Part shown: piece after piece, positions 1 to 13,932 of the stretch | How the letters are laid out: the number at the start of each line of letters is the position of its first letter | Position numbering within the stretch: the first letter of the stretch is position 1 | Assembly (NCBI GenBank): GCA_000149265.1 | Contig: CH001991.1 | Span: forward strand, 529,606-593,605 | Direction of reading: 5' to 3' | DNA: 64,000 nucleotides | DNA from: Ciona savignyi | Lineage: Eukaryota; Chordata; Ascidiacea; Phlebobranchia; Cionidae | Program-made: the position numbers and the translations under genes | The notes under the pieces: generated by a model | What the model was told of the DNA's origin: nothing | Databases searched by the model: none | What the model saw: only the letters and a program-made list of their open reading frames with translations

Positions 1-2785
1 CCCATTTCAGCTGTCGGTGCCACCAGCGGAACACAGGGCTGAAGTGCTTAATGACGCGTAAGATGATTTGTTCTGCTTCAAAAATTTAGGAAATTCCATT
101 GTTTAAAGTCACAGTTTCATTTTAAGCTCAGAATGGATTAATTTCCCAAAGGATCTGGTCATCTGTCAGACCTCTTTTCTAACGATTGATTTTAACAAGT
201 TAATTCATTTGTCAATGGATTTCCGTTAATTCGATTGGCTGGTTGTGTAATTGCCAATGCAAAATTCTAATGCATAAACTTTTTAACAAGTTTAAATTAG
301 AAGAAAGATTTAGACCTTTTCTTATCACCTATAGGAATGCAACAAAATAGGAACTTTGCATGAAAGACATTTTTAAAAAATGTGACATAATACTTCAAAG
401 TTTAATTATACCCCAACTATGCATAGGTATTGCAATCTGCATGTACTATACTTGTAGGCTTCAACATATTTTTACTTCAATTATTTATAGAACAAATAAA
501 TCTAATTTTATAAGATAATTACCTGTAGTTAGAAATTTTTTTTTAACTAAAACTTAGACAGTCTACTTTTTCAATAGTAATTCTGACTTTGTGCAATAGG
601 ACAATAACACTATTGTGTGCTCATCCATCATCACCACATTAAGTGGAAATGTGGTTAATTTCTAATGTTCTATGTTAAAAACCATTAACATGGTACTAAA
701 CAATAATGGTGATTGAAAATTATAGTTACAAATTGTAAGTTTTATGGATGATATTATTAAATGTAAAATATGGCAAGGTAACAGAAGAGTTTAAACTTTA
801 TTAAGCTGAACAGGAAGCAAGTATTCTCTGCTTGTCAACTATTTATATCCATGACCCATTACCTTGGCTTATTCTATTACACATAGTAGACTATACCACA
901 CTATTAAGACTTCACATTCCACACACAGAGCTGAGGACGCTGACACTGCGTCGTTTGACCTTGAGTTGGGAGATATTATATTAACTGCCACTGATGGCTT
1001 GTTTGACAACATGCCAGATCATGCTATATTAAAAGAACTCTCCACACTCAAGGTAATTCTTAACCGGTAGCATTGATAGTTCTTTATCATAATATTTAGA
1101 ACGATATCCTGTGTAAATAGATCTTTATCTAGCATTATATTACCAAGTGGTGTTTTGTATTTAGTAGTTTTAAAATGTCAACTCAATTTCATATCCGAAC
1201 AATGAATAGTGTATGAATGGTCTGTATGATTGTATTTGTGTTTGGATGACATTGACATACCTTTATCTATAAGGCTACATAAATTATATATATAATGAAT
1301 TTTTCTTTAGGTTTATACGTCAGCTTTAGCCAGAGTAATATGTTTTCCATTTTAAAATGTGTATTTAATAGTAGTCTATAAACATATGTTTATGCTATAT
1401 CATTAAAAGTTTATGACATTAATAAACTGATTATCGCGATAGATGCTTTACTTAAAAAAGAGAATGTGACCCATATTCTGGTGCCAATCCTTATTTTAGT
1501 TTTAACTATATGGACTATGGTACAATGTTACATACTTGCAGCTAGAATATGGTTGTTTCAATTTTTTATGCAAAAATTAAGATTGCTCCTTTGCGTTTTC
1601 TATACTAGAGAGTCGATCTGTGTATGCTTTCTTTAATCTTTTATTTGTTTCTTGACTGTTAGACAACATATTTGTTAAATCTGATGTACACAAAACTATT
1701 TTACTCTACAGGACAGTCAGTATGAAAGTATTAAGCGAACTGTTTGGAATCTTGCCGAACAAGCACGAGATCTTTCCTACGATCCAGATTATTTTTCACC
1801 ATTTGCGAAACAAGCACGGAAGAATGGATACAACGTTACAGGTATGGAGTTTTTTGGTTTGGTGAATTTTTCATTAATTTTGATATCTGCGTAAAGGGCC
1901 GATTGTTCATTAAAGTCATTACCTTGCTTTTTATTTATTTCTGTAAAACGCTGGATCTACACTAACCTTTTTGCTGACGAACAAAACTGTGTTTCATTAT
2001 AGTAAATGTTTGCTGCCATGCTGGCTTAGAAAAACACAAACGTCTTTTCACCAATACAAAAGCATTTTTTTGGATCCAACTTTAATAAAGTTTTTTCATG
2101 TGGTTTTTAAAGCCTAAATCTTTTTATTATTTTTTTATTGTTCATCATAATAATGTGTCTGGATTAAAGCCAAAAATTTATTCCATAAAAGTTGCGTTGA
2201 TTCAGCTGCTTGACTGTAACTAACATCTTATCCGTCGCCACTGTAGTCTATAAAGAAAAATTGGAAATTCTGCTGATATTACATCACAGATAATACATGT
2301 TTTTTTAATTAAATACTGTTAGCCCAAACTGTCTTTTATTTGTCATGTTTTTTTAACTTTTTATGCGCTGTTTAAAATTATCCAAACATAGCACAGAAAA
2401 GTGTATCAATTTTTGTTTGGTTTCTATATGAAACTTCATCAAAATAAAGTGCATGGCCTTTTAGTTTTTTTAGACTATAGATATGTCATGTGTTTTAAAA
2501 TTTAGTTTTCAATCCATGCCTTGGATGCAATTTCTAAACCGCTTTAAAAATTAAATCCACAACTTTCCCAATATTAAAAAAACAATTAAATCAGAATTAC
2601 ATTTAACAAAGCGTACTTTAATTAACTAGTGGCTGGTTGCATTAAATTCCATTCTTTGAAAATGATCTATTTGTATAGATAACAATCAAATAGACAGTAA
2701 TGAAATCAACTAAATCAATTATTTTGTTACAGGAGGAAAACCGGACGATATAACTATTCTATTATCAATTGTAACCGGCGATTAG
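1..2785 (+). CDS. PPTC7: PPTC7-like mitochondrial PP2C phosphatase, C-terminal part
   Basis: Partial gene; its 5' part lies left of the window. Exons: 1-57, 929-1052, 1712-1841 and 2733-2785, with the TAG stop at 2783-2785. Phases join cleanly (2-nt overhang at 57, phase 0 at 1052, phase 1 at 1841). Exon 1 reads [10 protein letters not shown]...EVLND, matching the PPTC7 segment before its second metal-binding half. Exon 2 carries [14 protein letters not shown], with the conserved metal-binding Asp of the PP2C TDGLFD motif. The last exon gives [13 protein letters not shown], the final PP2C motif with its metal Asp. Family knowledge: PPTC7/Ptc7 is a Mg/Mn-dependent Ser/Thr phosphatase tied to mitochondrial coenzyme Q and mitophagy control. 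The N-terminal targeting region cannot be seen here. The best alternative is another PP2C7-type phosphatase, but the spacing to human PPTC7 is residue for residue across the first splice junction. Confidence 0.9.
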
Positions 2786-5700
2786 TCATTTTCCCCATAC
2801 TGTTGTGAAAATAGAAATTAGCTGTACACACCGAGGTTGACTGGTTTTCACTGCCGTGTAGCTCTAGCAGCCTACTGACCAGTGATGAATCGTCCTGATT
2901 GAATCATCAAATTCACAGGGACCCATGCAGCTTGGAGTTTTGTGTGTTTTCTCTTCGATATCTTTCGAAAAGTGGCGCACATACGCTTTTTGTCCTTTTT
3001 CTATGTCTTTATTTATATCTGACCTGGTTGAACTGTTAAGGCGGATACATACACCTACACAAGTTAGGCGCTTATCTTAGGCCATTGCTGCTTAACAACT
3101 AAAGAGGTTGTTAACTGTATTTTTTACAGAAATGTTTAAAAAATACATAAGACTCCGTACATTTGACGCAAGCTTGTTATTTGTGCACTTACTGAAACAA
3201 AAAGTTTTGTCACATCATAGGCATATACTTGGGAAGTAGAAACTGCGCACTTGCACTAAAAGTTGCACCATATTCTGCTTACTATTGCTTGAGTATATGA
3301 TCAAAACTTAACCAATAGTATTACTTACATTTTTTAAAGAAAAATGCGATAATAGTGCGTTTTTGCTTTTATTGTAAAACAAGTATACGTCTATGGTTTT
3401 GTGCATTATGGAAAGTGATTGCCACAATTTTGCTATGACAGTTCCATCATAAATCAACTTTAAATTGTTGATCTTTTCGTAAAAAAAACTGCCTACGTGG
3501 TACACTTTATATTAAATATTGCAAACAAAGATACTTGCGTTGTATAAATCTCATATATTTTTATCTTTGCTGTTCCTTCTACTTTGCATGACCTACACCA
3601 TGTTGAATGTCATTTTTTAATTTAATGTTTCTTGATATACAACGTTGCTTGAACATGATCTTAAAACATTATTAATAATTTTGGGGGGTAGCCGTCCTTT
3701 TTCAAAACAATTTTTAACCGTCATGATTTAACGCTATTAGCTCATGTAGGCGTCGTTATTTACCATTACATGCGTTTCCTGTGACATCACAAGTTGTTGT
3801 GGTACGTCACAAACGTTCACGATAGTAAGCACGTTATACGGTGTTGGGCAGTTTTGCGGCCATTCATAGAAACATCATCAGTTTGCTACTTTTTTAATCT
3901 AATTTGTTATTTTTTTGTTTTGATTGATTTTCCAATGCCCCTTATCGATGTTTAGTTTATATTAAACTTTATAACTCATTTGGTGTCTTTTTGGTAGGCT
4001 ACATGTAAGAAAAGTGCATTTAAGCAGTGATTGTTGAGTAAATCTTATCGACTAAAAAAGAGTACAAATAAGTGCAAGTGGTTTACACCTAAATTTTATT
4101 CTTGTAAATTTTTAAATTTGCATTCTTTCTTAATTTTTTTCTTTCAGGAAAAAACACTAATTTACTTGACATTTTATGCAATCATTTCAATCTATTTCGC
4201 AAAAAACACCTCGTTCTCATTCACCGGCGTTGAAACTGATATCAAATTGGAAAAAATAGGTGGCTGGTTCGATCATCACACTGCCCACTTTTTGGGCGGT
4301 CGTGTTCTGGAAACTACACGCTTATATTAAATACATTGTAGTATCTTCGACAATTCGAGAATGGGCATATGGAACCTGGCGATTGTTATAACGAGTGTAG
4401 TAGTCTGGGAAGCTGAGGAAAATATTGAGTATCCTGCACTGTGCAGTTAAGTTCACCTTGTGGCGCTTAGTGATACAATATTGAATACAAATATTTGTCT
4501 ACACCTTTTACGGTAAGAATTTGTAGGATGTTAACCAAGCTTGTATGCTATTAAGTTTTGGTCAGTGAAACTACAACACAGCTTTTGCTAATATTCAATA
4601 TATGTCCTGTCTGGCAGGAACGTGTGTCATAGAGCACAAATTTTCCCTTTGTAGGCAAAATTAGCTAATCTGCAGACGGTGTATAAATAGAACTGTTTGA
4701 CATGGCAGGCCCAGTCATTATTCTGCCCGACTGCCATTTACAAATAAGATCAACAAATGTCGTTCAGTGGATTTAGTCAGCTTTGATCAAAAAATCGATG
4801 TTAAGAATTTAATGCAAATGGCTGGCTGGTCAGTGTAGCCAATATAGCAACTTACATGGTTGTATGTTTGTAGAATAAGTGTTACAACCGTGTCTGTACA
4901 AGCAGAAAATTTGAACATGTGTAACGCTCCATTTTAAATAAACAAGTTAGACTTTGGACTAACCTTATAGAGCTTTGGATTTCGTGGATTCAGTGGAAAC
5001 GAAGATATTGTTAAATCGGATGAAATATCAACCAACGTCTCTTATAAACTATTAAACGGCCGAACTGTTCCCTATCATCGCAATTATGTGTGTTGTGTTT
5101 AGAATGCAAAATGACGATACATTTGCTTAAAAAGTGAAGTGAACAACACACAGAAACCGGAAAGCCATTCCAAACAGAACACGGTTGCCACCAAAACTTG
5201 GTCGGCAAGTGACACAGATCAACCAGGCAATTTTAAGTTCTGTAACAACAGTCCGGTTGCGGCAGCAGCGGTAGATTTAAATTATGTTTAACTTAAGAGG
5301 CTTACATCGCCAACCGCAATATTTGTGGATGCGGATCAAGTGTGTTAAACACAAGCAGTCAAAATGTAAAAGCGCGAAGCAGTTCATAAATACACAGGCA
5401 TAACCGTAAACATAACAGTGTTAGCTATGTGTTGATGCTTGACCTAAAGTATGCGAGTCGAGGATTGAGATTAAAAGTTTCTCATGGTATTTAAATTCAC
5501 TGAATAAGAGCAAGAAGCTTTTTGTATCACAACAAGCATCCGTCTTCGGCTGGGAAAACAAAACGCTTTTTTGGCTGGTCGGGGTTGGCGAAAGGTCAGC
5601 GTAGTGAAAAAGGCGATTTCTCTGCAGACGCTGATGACTTCGCTAACCGTCTGCTCGCTTTATATCCTATGCTTTCTCAGCGTGCGCGTTTGTGTATAGC

Positions 5701-5883
5701 ATATGGAAGAACCATATTATTTGTCGAGGGTAGAGATTTTATGTTTGAAGTCAAGGGACAACTTCCGTTTATATTATAACCTAAACAGCAAAGCATTTAT
5801 TAGAAAGACAATCGGCGTTCTTGCTTAAGCTCACGATGTGCTGACTAGTTAAAAAGTCAACATGCTTGCATTTCTTTTTGCAG
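2786..5883. other. Intergenic / 3' UTR of PPTC7 and upstream region of RING gene
   Basis: About 3.1 kb with no coding exon I can support. The left part should hold the PPTC7 3' UTR. A TATA-like TATAAATA lies near 4682, followed by a short open frame from the ATG at 4701 that stops after 24 codons and resembles nothing I know. An open frame at about 5540-5779 (plus strand) is richer in GC and could be a 5' exon or UTR of the downstream RING gene, but I found no splice pair that joins it in frame. Confidence 0.5.
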
Positions 5884-8800
5884 ACGTGTGCGTGCTTTTG
5901 TATTTAGCCCAAAAATAAGGATGGTGTCTGTTCCCGATTGTTTAGAACGCATATCCGCTGTTTTGCGGCTTGTCGGTCAGCTTGAAACCACTGGGTCGCC
6001 ACCAGCAAGCAAAAGAACTGTTGAAAATCTACCAATTGTCGTGATCCACCAGTCCAATGCTGGTAAGTTGTCTGTTGAGTTTGCTTGAGTAAATAGTGTG
6101 TTTGACCAGCGAACAATTTAAGATTAAAAATTACAAAGGCATTAGTAAATTTATCGATTTAAGAAATTATCTGTGCATGATTGTACAGGTTAATTTCACT
6201 GTGTCGCAATACGTGCAAATTTGTTTTGGAGATTCGGGTTTTCCATCTGTTGTTGGCGCCCGTTGTACCGTGTAAATTGTATCAGCAACCCCATCGGAGT
6301 GACTGGGATTTTCTCAAAACATGAACTATGCCTGACCCCGCCGCTCGCTCGGTCAAATTACGGTCAAACGCCACGAGCGAGCTGAGAACCTTCACGCGCA
6401 CAGCGTAAAGCTTAAACCAAGCTTGTCATTTTACGATGGCACTCCACTTTATTGTGCGATGGGAAAGCGACGCGGTGGCTTCGGGTCACTCAAAGTTCAC
6501 TCGATGCCAGGCTTGACTAGCGGCGGAAAATGTTTACGCCACGAGAGATCTAATACACGACTTCGCGACTTTAACCAGGGCCTCCTTATTTGTTTATTTT
6601 TGCGAAAGCAAAAACCGTCATACCGTGGCACGTCTTTAATATCATTTATCCCCGAAGACGGATTATGGAACGCCCCCAGCACGAAAATAACACGAAACCA
6701 CGGGATACCGACTTTGTTTGGTTTCGCCTAAATCTGTACCGAGTCACCGAAGGGTCACGTTGGTAAGGTCCGTCGGTATACAGATAAATAAACTAACGAC
6801 GAACTGATAATCTCGGGGAAAACCTATATGTAGTAAATTACGCTCCAATCGCGACATACTTATTTTAGTAATGGGTGTGTATAGATGGTATGTAATCATG
6901 GAGAAAAGTAAAGCAGTTAAATATAAACTTATTTGTTACCAAACGGGTTATTTAATTTTGCTGTAGCTTTACTTAATCTACCAGAAAAAAAAACAATATT
7001 ATATTGATGCGTGATTTGTTTGTAATCAAAACTTTGTTTGTTATTGCAACTTGTTGGTTTACCATATAAGTTGCACATGATCCACAGCCTCGCATTGTTA
7101 GTTATTTTTGTAAGGCCATCGCGTCGGCTGCAGGAATCGCATAACTAGCCTCGCTGTTAACTATTCGATTGTGTCATTGGGCATGGCGATATTACGGGAA
7201 GTGCCCATACCAAGTGGTTTAATGGCTTATGCTAAAATTGTAGTAGAGGTTAAGCGTATCCAACACAGTGAAATAGATACGGCACGAAATGAGTGGGATG
7301 ATAGACCGTGTTATAACCTCTGCCTTTTCCGATATACGGAGATTACAACGAGAATCCAATAAAGATTTTTACAAATCGCTTTGACCTCTTTGCAATGTTG
7401 TAAACGGCCCGCTTTGATCCTATTTATCGCATAAGAACGGAAAATTAAACCCATTGAACCATGTTATTGGTTTCTAAATGGGCTGCTTCGTTTCAGTCAC
7501 CTCGGTACGAACGCCCAATAACCACATCACCTTTGCTTGATCCCACAGTGGTCGAAGCACATTTTTGGTTTTAAATAATATCTCGCTTCGGATCAAGTCT
7601 GCTTCGTTTTCCGAGAAAATCCGCGCCCTGCAATCAGACGTTTACATCAAATCTCTACGTTTTCCGCGCCCTGCCTGTTCAATCCCATCATTTCGCGGTT
7701 GGCCGACTGGAGGATAATTGTGTGGTGCAGTTGATGTTTTAACCATGTTTGTTGCCATTGCTACACACTGGCAACCGCCGCAGTCACGAAATTGCCGAAT
7801 GCGAGCCGTTATTAACTGACTTCCGAGAAAATCGTAAAGCAACAACACGTTTTCATTTCATCGCCGCATATACGCAGCATATGTACATATAAACATTGGC
7901 GCATTGTACGCATTTTCTCCACCTCGGGATTAGCTTGTGGCAAAGATCACGGACTTTGCCTATTGAACTTCATTCTTTGTAAACATGGGCACGCCGGTGT
8001 GGTTTCTTATGCGAGATTAAAGCAGTTAATCTTCAACACAATCTCGTAGATTTTTGGGCTGTTTCAACTGCATTGTAATCGTTTTTTTATACATGTAGTC
8101 AAATAATTTGATATCTTTCGTTTGCACTATCAATTAGTTATTGCTTAATCTATTAATTTTTGGAAAGACAAAGACCATCTTTTGGAACTATAAGGCTACA
8201 TTAGTAATCAAAGTCTACTGCGGATGTCCAACCTCGTAATTAATTCATGTCTGGTGATTCTGATCGGTTTAATCGCCCTGAGGACCGGCCGACCTTGGAT
8301 TAACAAGTTTAACTTTCTATTACGCGGCAGAAGTTCTTGGAAAAGATGCGAATTGTCCACACTTGACACTTGCCCCGAGCTACTGACGCGTATCTCCACG
8401 ATTGGTTAAGCACTTTACTAATTGGGTTAAATTAATTAAAACTTTGGACTAAAAGTTGTCCAGGATTAGTCTGGCTAGTACGTGTATGTTTAAGCTAAAA
8501 TTCACTTATAGCCTATACTAGTCGGATCGCTATTTATTGACGAGCGTGAATCACTGACAGGTGATCGCCGCCTAAACATTATGTACCTCGCCCTGGTGAA
8601 TTCCATGTCACGGCTTAAAATAAATAAATTATTTATATATAAATACTTAAAGAGTTTAAAAACATTTTTTTTCAGGCGAGGAGCGACAGTGCTCGATTTG
8701 TATGGAGGAATTTAAAGAGCACGCCAAGGCGACTGAGTTGCGTTGTTCTCACGTGTTCCATGTATCCTGTATCACACCATGGCTAGATTTGGTGCGTTAT

Positions 8801-9116
8801 ACAATTTCTACGTTGTTATATCTTTTTATTATGTTTGCCGGGCCTGGTTTTAACCCCTTCAAGGGATAAGTCGGTCGCGCTTATACCGCCCAATATACAT
8901 GGGTGCCTTTGAGGTTTTTAACAACTTGTTTTACCACCACAGCACAGTACCTGTCCGATCTGCCGCAAACCAGTCGACGACCAGTCGTGTCCGGTACAAA
9001 TTGCACGGGCTAACTACGACGTGGCTCAATCGTCGCAAGCAAGCGGGCCTTCCACAACACAATACTCAACGCACAATTATTTCTACGATTTTTCCCTGTT
9101 TTCTTCGTACGGATGA
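5884..9116 (+). CDS. RING-H2 E3 ubiquitin ligase, RNF181/RNF115/RNF126 group
   Basis: Exons 5884-6062, 8676-8791 and 8943-9116 (TGA at 9114-9116). The acceptor at 5884 would require an upstream exon ending in phase 2 that I could not find. Alternatively the ATG at 5921 is the start, giving MVSVPDCLERISAV. The second part of exon 1 reads QLETTGSPPASKRTVENLP, like the linker before the RING in RNF181, RNF115 and RNF126. Exons 2-3 form a complete C3H2C3 RING: CSIC, 14 residues, CSHVFHVSC, 10 residues (ITPWLDLHST), CPIC. This is exact RING-H2 spacing with all eight zinc ligands. The tail after the RING is short and Ser/Gln/Tyr-rich. The role by family is E2 recruitment and substrate ubiquitination; the substrate is unknown. 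No BCA2-type N-terminal zinc finger was seen, so a short RNF181-like protein is possible. The 2.6-kb first intron is unusually long for this window. Confidence 0.8.
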
Positions 9117-10886
9117 AAAACGCCCTGCACGGTGAACCTGAAATTACACTTCACCATCAAGACACAGTTCGCTCGGGACGAAAGTATTCAAATTATTTTG
9201 CAGACGATGCTTACAAAAACATTTGCCTATTTATTATCTCGTTATGGTAACGCCCATTTGCGTATGTGTTTGAATGACAGATTTACCATGGTGTATGTAA
9301 ACGCACAAATAAATAAAGAGTGGATCCATTTAAATCCACCATGCATAAACATGAACGTGGCTTGATTAAACAAATAGTAAAAATTTGCATCTTTAAAACT
9401 TAAAGTAGTAAGAATTTACTGCTATTTGTATGCTCATCCGTGAACGGGGATTGGATAAGAGAACAACACGCCTTCTAAGCTTCATGTTTAGTTTTGACAT
9501 CCTGGTAAATAATCAAATATTGACCTTGTTACGAGGCACACTGGCATGCCGCAAGCGTAATTGAAGAACATAAATCGCTCTCCCGGCGACCTTGTGCAAG
9601 ACAGTTCACCGGTATCGGTCTTATGAAATGAAATGCTTGGTAACAGGCATAGTATTTGAACACGAACATTACATGTCTTCGAAAAGCTGACTGCAGGCGC
9701 TACAAACATATTGCCAAGGAAATATTCGTATGATTGGACTATAAATAAAAATATACTTGCTGTGTTACATGCAGCTTAACTTGTGTACGTGAAAGAAGCT
9801 CGTTTAATGGGTTTTATTCATACACTTTAGCAGCAAATAGTGCAGGGCGCTAAATACTGAATAATAATGGTAACTCTGTACGAGAAATACCTTTGTGGTA
9901 TTATTTACATACGAATCGAGCGCAAAGTATTGCAAAAACAAACACTGTACACGATTTTGCTATATAAAACAGAAGCATATAATTTAACGTTGGGTATGTA
10001 AATAAAATCATAAAAAATAACAATCGTGAAAACACGTTTACAAAGAAAAAAAAACAGATTTGGACAAATGCATTTTCAGCGTTCTTTTGTTGAACTATTG
10101 TTCTTGTTGCAAGCAAGGGCATTTACTTGTACCTTTATGTTGGTGTCTGTAAACAAAACGTGGAGTGGGACATGGATATGTAAAGCAAGTTCGAATAGTC
10201 GACAATTGCGGCATGTATTGCGGGTAAGCAAATGGATTTGTATATCTTAACTTAACTGGAACTAGAAAGAACTCAATCTTTAACTCTTACTGACCAGGAA
10301 TTTTTATCATGTCTGGCGATAAGTTAGTGTGAAAATAAAAGGGAAAGAACCTCCGGACAAAGTGGGATTTAAAAAAGGTAATTCGGAAAACACAATGCAA
10401 GATGAATAGTAGTTTAAATATATAAATGCGGGTTAATCACAAGCAGTATCGTGACAACTTGTTTAGAGCACAACCATTCCAGCTAAACGAGAAACAAATT
10501 GTATCGATTAGCAATGTAATAATACAATGTAGCAAAGACATATATGCTAGGTTAGTATGGGTGGGGCTAATTTAGAACAAACGTTTGGGTATAAAATAAG
10601 GCAACTAAAAGTTGATGCTGCGATTTCGTGCAAAAAAACTACTTTAAATAGTGTGAAATGACCAGGAATGGCACAGAGCTGTTGGTATATCAAACAATAC
10701 CTTGTAGGTTAACATTTTTAACGTGTTGGGCAAATTTAAAGCTAAATTAGCCCTTTTGTGGTTAGTATGACATAGGTGCTGTTACGTTAGATTTGGGGGT
10801 TGATGTTGAACAACATGTTACAAGCATGCAACACACCATGGTGCATAAGCAGGTGACTAGTCAAGGCAGTTACAGGATACTGAAGG
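9117..10886. other. Convergent 3' flanks of RING gene and RSU1
   Basis: Region between two converging genes. It should contain both 3' UTRs. Short open frames on both strands show no recognisable domain, conserved motif or splice structure. I see no RNA gene or repeat here. Confidence 0.5.
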
Positions 10887-13800
10887 CTACTTGTTTTTGC
10901 TATGCAGCGGTTTTCGGCTCGCTTTCTTTGCTTTGTCATCTTTCTTAGCTGGGGGCTCCGGGTCTGCGTGCACGTGACGACCATGTAAGCTGAAAGAGCG
11001 TGGTGATTAGGTGGATAACCTACAGATGGACCATACCTTTACACTAGAAATATAATCGCCCTTTTGCACTAAATTGTGTAAAATTGAAGCCGTTTATGCA
11101 AAAAATCGTTGTTATTTACGTTAAGTTATAGTGATGTAATTTTACACTAAATTATAATTACACGTAATATTAAAATCCTGGGCTCAAAACTACTATTTTG
11201 GAATCGTAAATTATCACTTTCCTTTTAAGGCCACATATACTAGTTCCAGGGCTACCATAGACCCACATATATTTGTAACATTGCAACTCAAACTTACTAC
11301 TTGTATGTGTCAGATCGAATGTAGCCGAATACATGGCTGGCACCCAGCATGAACTGTTCTTGGATGGGGTGGACCCATGGGTTGCGATCCGCTTTAAATA
11401 CATTGTTTGACCCAGTCAGCTCAAGGTTTCCTGCAGCAATAGTTTATATTGTTACATGGAACACAAATAGTGTCCTTTAGATGGCCAGTTGCATCATCGT
11501 TTCTAGGAAATAGAGCTGAACTGCATCAAAACAATTTAGCCATTGTGGGATTTCACTGCTCGTCTATGCATGTATCATAAACTGAACAACATTCTTATTA
11601 TCTACATACTTATTATCTATTTTGGTAAATATGGTAAAGGGATTAAGATTACGAAATATTGACATTTTATCTACTTCTGGTGCTAATATTGATTATTGCT
11701 TTTAGAAAAATAATATAAATACACGATCAAGCCAAATAGCCATGTAGGTTCATTTGTCACCTTTCAACTAAGTTGAACATCAACATTCTTATACAACCAC
11801 ACTAGTTGGGATATGGACATAACTACCATTAACTGATATTTGTTTTGAGCAACGATATTTCAAATGTTAATTGAATAACATATCAGTATTTGTCATTGTT
11901 ACACTTACACAGATCAAATGGACAAAACTAAAGTTTCACCTAATTCTGGAGGCAGAACCGTTAATCTGTTTCCCTGAATATGTAGCTCTTTCAGCTTTAA
12001 TAAATCCCCAATTTCTTTTGGAATTGAAATCAGATCGTTGTCACGCAAGCTTAACTGCAAATAGAAAGGTTTTTGGTTAGGAAATCTAAACATATTATGT
12101 TTCCGATAGCAACTCTTAAAATTGAAAGAGATAAAACACTAAACATCTAAATAGAGAATTAAAATAGAACCACAGGAAGTCTGGTCTCTGGATATACAGG
12201 AAGTCTATTTACTTGAATGGAAGTAATTGGCGGTAACTGCTCTATATGAACCAAGCCCAAGTATAATGTTAAGGATTTTAAAATACTTACCACTTGCAAG
12301 TTTTGAAGCTTTATTATTTCTGATGGGAATGTCTCAAAGTCGTTGTCAGCAAGATATAATGTTCTTAAAGTTGCTGCATGCAAAAATTACAAAATGAGTA
12401 CATTATTCTTCCTATAACAGAGTTTATACACATTGAATTGAATGTTTTTTTTTTACTTTACTATAACAATTTAAATGGATTATTAAACTGTGGACGAAAT
12501 ATAGAGAAGATATTCAAAGATTCGATGATATTCAATAAAAAAACTGCTAAAAAATACATTTATTTCACTAAAAATGCTTATACAGCTTTTTGATTTCAAA
12601 TTTCACCTTATTTATATAATATACTATCCCAAAAAAAAACGATCACTTTAGTCTTTCCAATGCTAAATTAGGACCATTGGCATCTTTTAAAATTGTGTAA
12701 AGAACACTTGTTTACGAACAATTACCTACAAAATGCAGTTTGTTATGTCACCAGCCAACACAAATAGCCCGACTTACTTATAAAGAAAAAATTTGATGGA
12801 AGGCTCTTCTCACTCAGATTGTTATACGACAAATCCAGCATTTCAAGTTTGGAAAATGAACCAAAACCGCGTGGCAAATGGCTAAGTCTATTCATCCTGC
12901 AAATAGTGAATAATATTAAAGAGCTGCAAACTTACAAACAACAGACTTGACCATCATTTTTATATATATAGTCCATCTATACTTCCACATTTTGGGTTTT
13001 ACCAGAATTTGCAGAAATAAAATAGTTTTAAAGATGGTTCGATTGTATTTTAGTTACAATTCTACATTATGAGTTTTATCAATGTATTGTCCAATAACCC
13101 GAGCGTATGGTGCAATTATGGAGATGTTGCAACAAATATCCTGAAGGGCATACCAACTTAATTGGTAAATCAGTATAATTCATCAGACATCAGACGAAAA
13201 ATTAACATTAATATCAAACTGGCTGTTCATATTGTGCAGAATATTTTATGACATACCATACCCTAAATTGAGGATTTTCAGCTTCTGCATTCCACTTAAT
13301 GAAGTTGGCAACTCGTTAATGTGGTTGTTGAATAAGTTGAGAAGCTCAAGATTGGCAAGCTCACCAATACTTGGTGGGACCGCGGCCAATTTGTTGTGGC
13401 TCATTGTCAGGTGGGTGATGTGCTCCAGCATCACTGGTGGTAAAAAATGATACGAGCTTAATATAAATTGTGTAATCAAATATAAAAGTTTTAAGAATCA
13501 TTCACCCTAAAAAATAAAATCAATCATGAATTCTATTCGTTGCACACTCCAAAAACCAAAACATTTATAATTTTTAGAATCATAGTTAATGACTTTCACA
13601 CTTCTGGTCAGATTCTTAATTATCATTTGCCAATGCATCTTATCAGTTTGTTGTATGGTACACAAACAGCTAAGGGTGTAATGGCAAAACAAAGAGCAGA
13701 TAATGTGTGGAGAAAGGGACATGTTATTATTTCAAAACGTAATTACGATTTTGTATCTATGATGGCAATCTTATTTAAACAGAGAGATCTAAAATTTAGT

Positions 13801-13932
13801 TTAATTTTATCAATTCAATCACTCACTTAGGCCGGGAACTTCATTAAGGTTTTGTATCCCCCTGTCACTGAGGTCAATTTCCTTGGTTTTTTGGTTCTTG
13901 GCATCTTCCACTATCTTCTTTAACTTCGACAT
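10887..13932 (-). CDS. RSU1: RSU1, Ras suppressor protein 1 (leucine-rich repeat)
   Basis: Complete seven-exon model: 13827-13932, 13262-13433, 12778-12896, 12291-12373, 11940-12054, 11298-11430 and 10887-10989 (stop TAG 10887-10889). Lengths sum to 831 nt, or 276 residues, against 277 in human. The start is the ATG at 13932, reading MSKLKKIVEDAKNQ. The body is a run of about seven short leucine-rich repeats (for example LTMSHNKLAAVPPSIGEL, LYLADNDFETFPSEI, LSLRDNDLISIPKEIG). It is followed by a NPWVHPI...FMLGASHVF capping region and the basic tail GRHVHADPEPPAKKDDKAKK, which matches the vertebrate C terminus. Family knowledge: RSU1 binds the last LIM domain of PINCH and joins the ILK-PINCH-parvin complex at integrin adhesions, damping JNK and Ras signalling. 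It is divergent from TAF2, with 658 bp between start codons. Confidence 0.96.

Noticed and set aside
4682..4775. TATA box followed by a 24-codon frame (MAGPVIILPD)
   Set aside because: The ATG lies only 13 bases after the TATA-like sequence, before the expected start site, and the frame ends quickly without a good splice donor.
6423..6731. 102-codon open frame in the RING gene intron, overlapped by an open frame on the other strand
   Set aside because: Both strands are open over the same stretch, typical of chance in less AT-rich DNA; no family similarity and no start context.
13540..13830. 96-codon plus-strand open frame inside RSU1
   Set aside because: It overlaps RSU1 intron 1 and shows no similarity; AT-rich chance frame.
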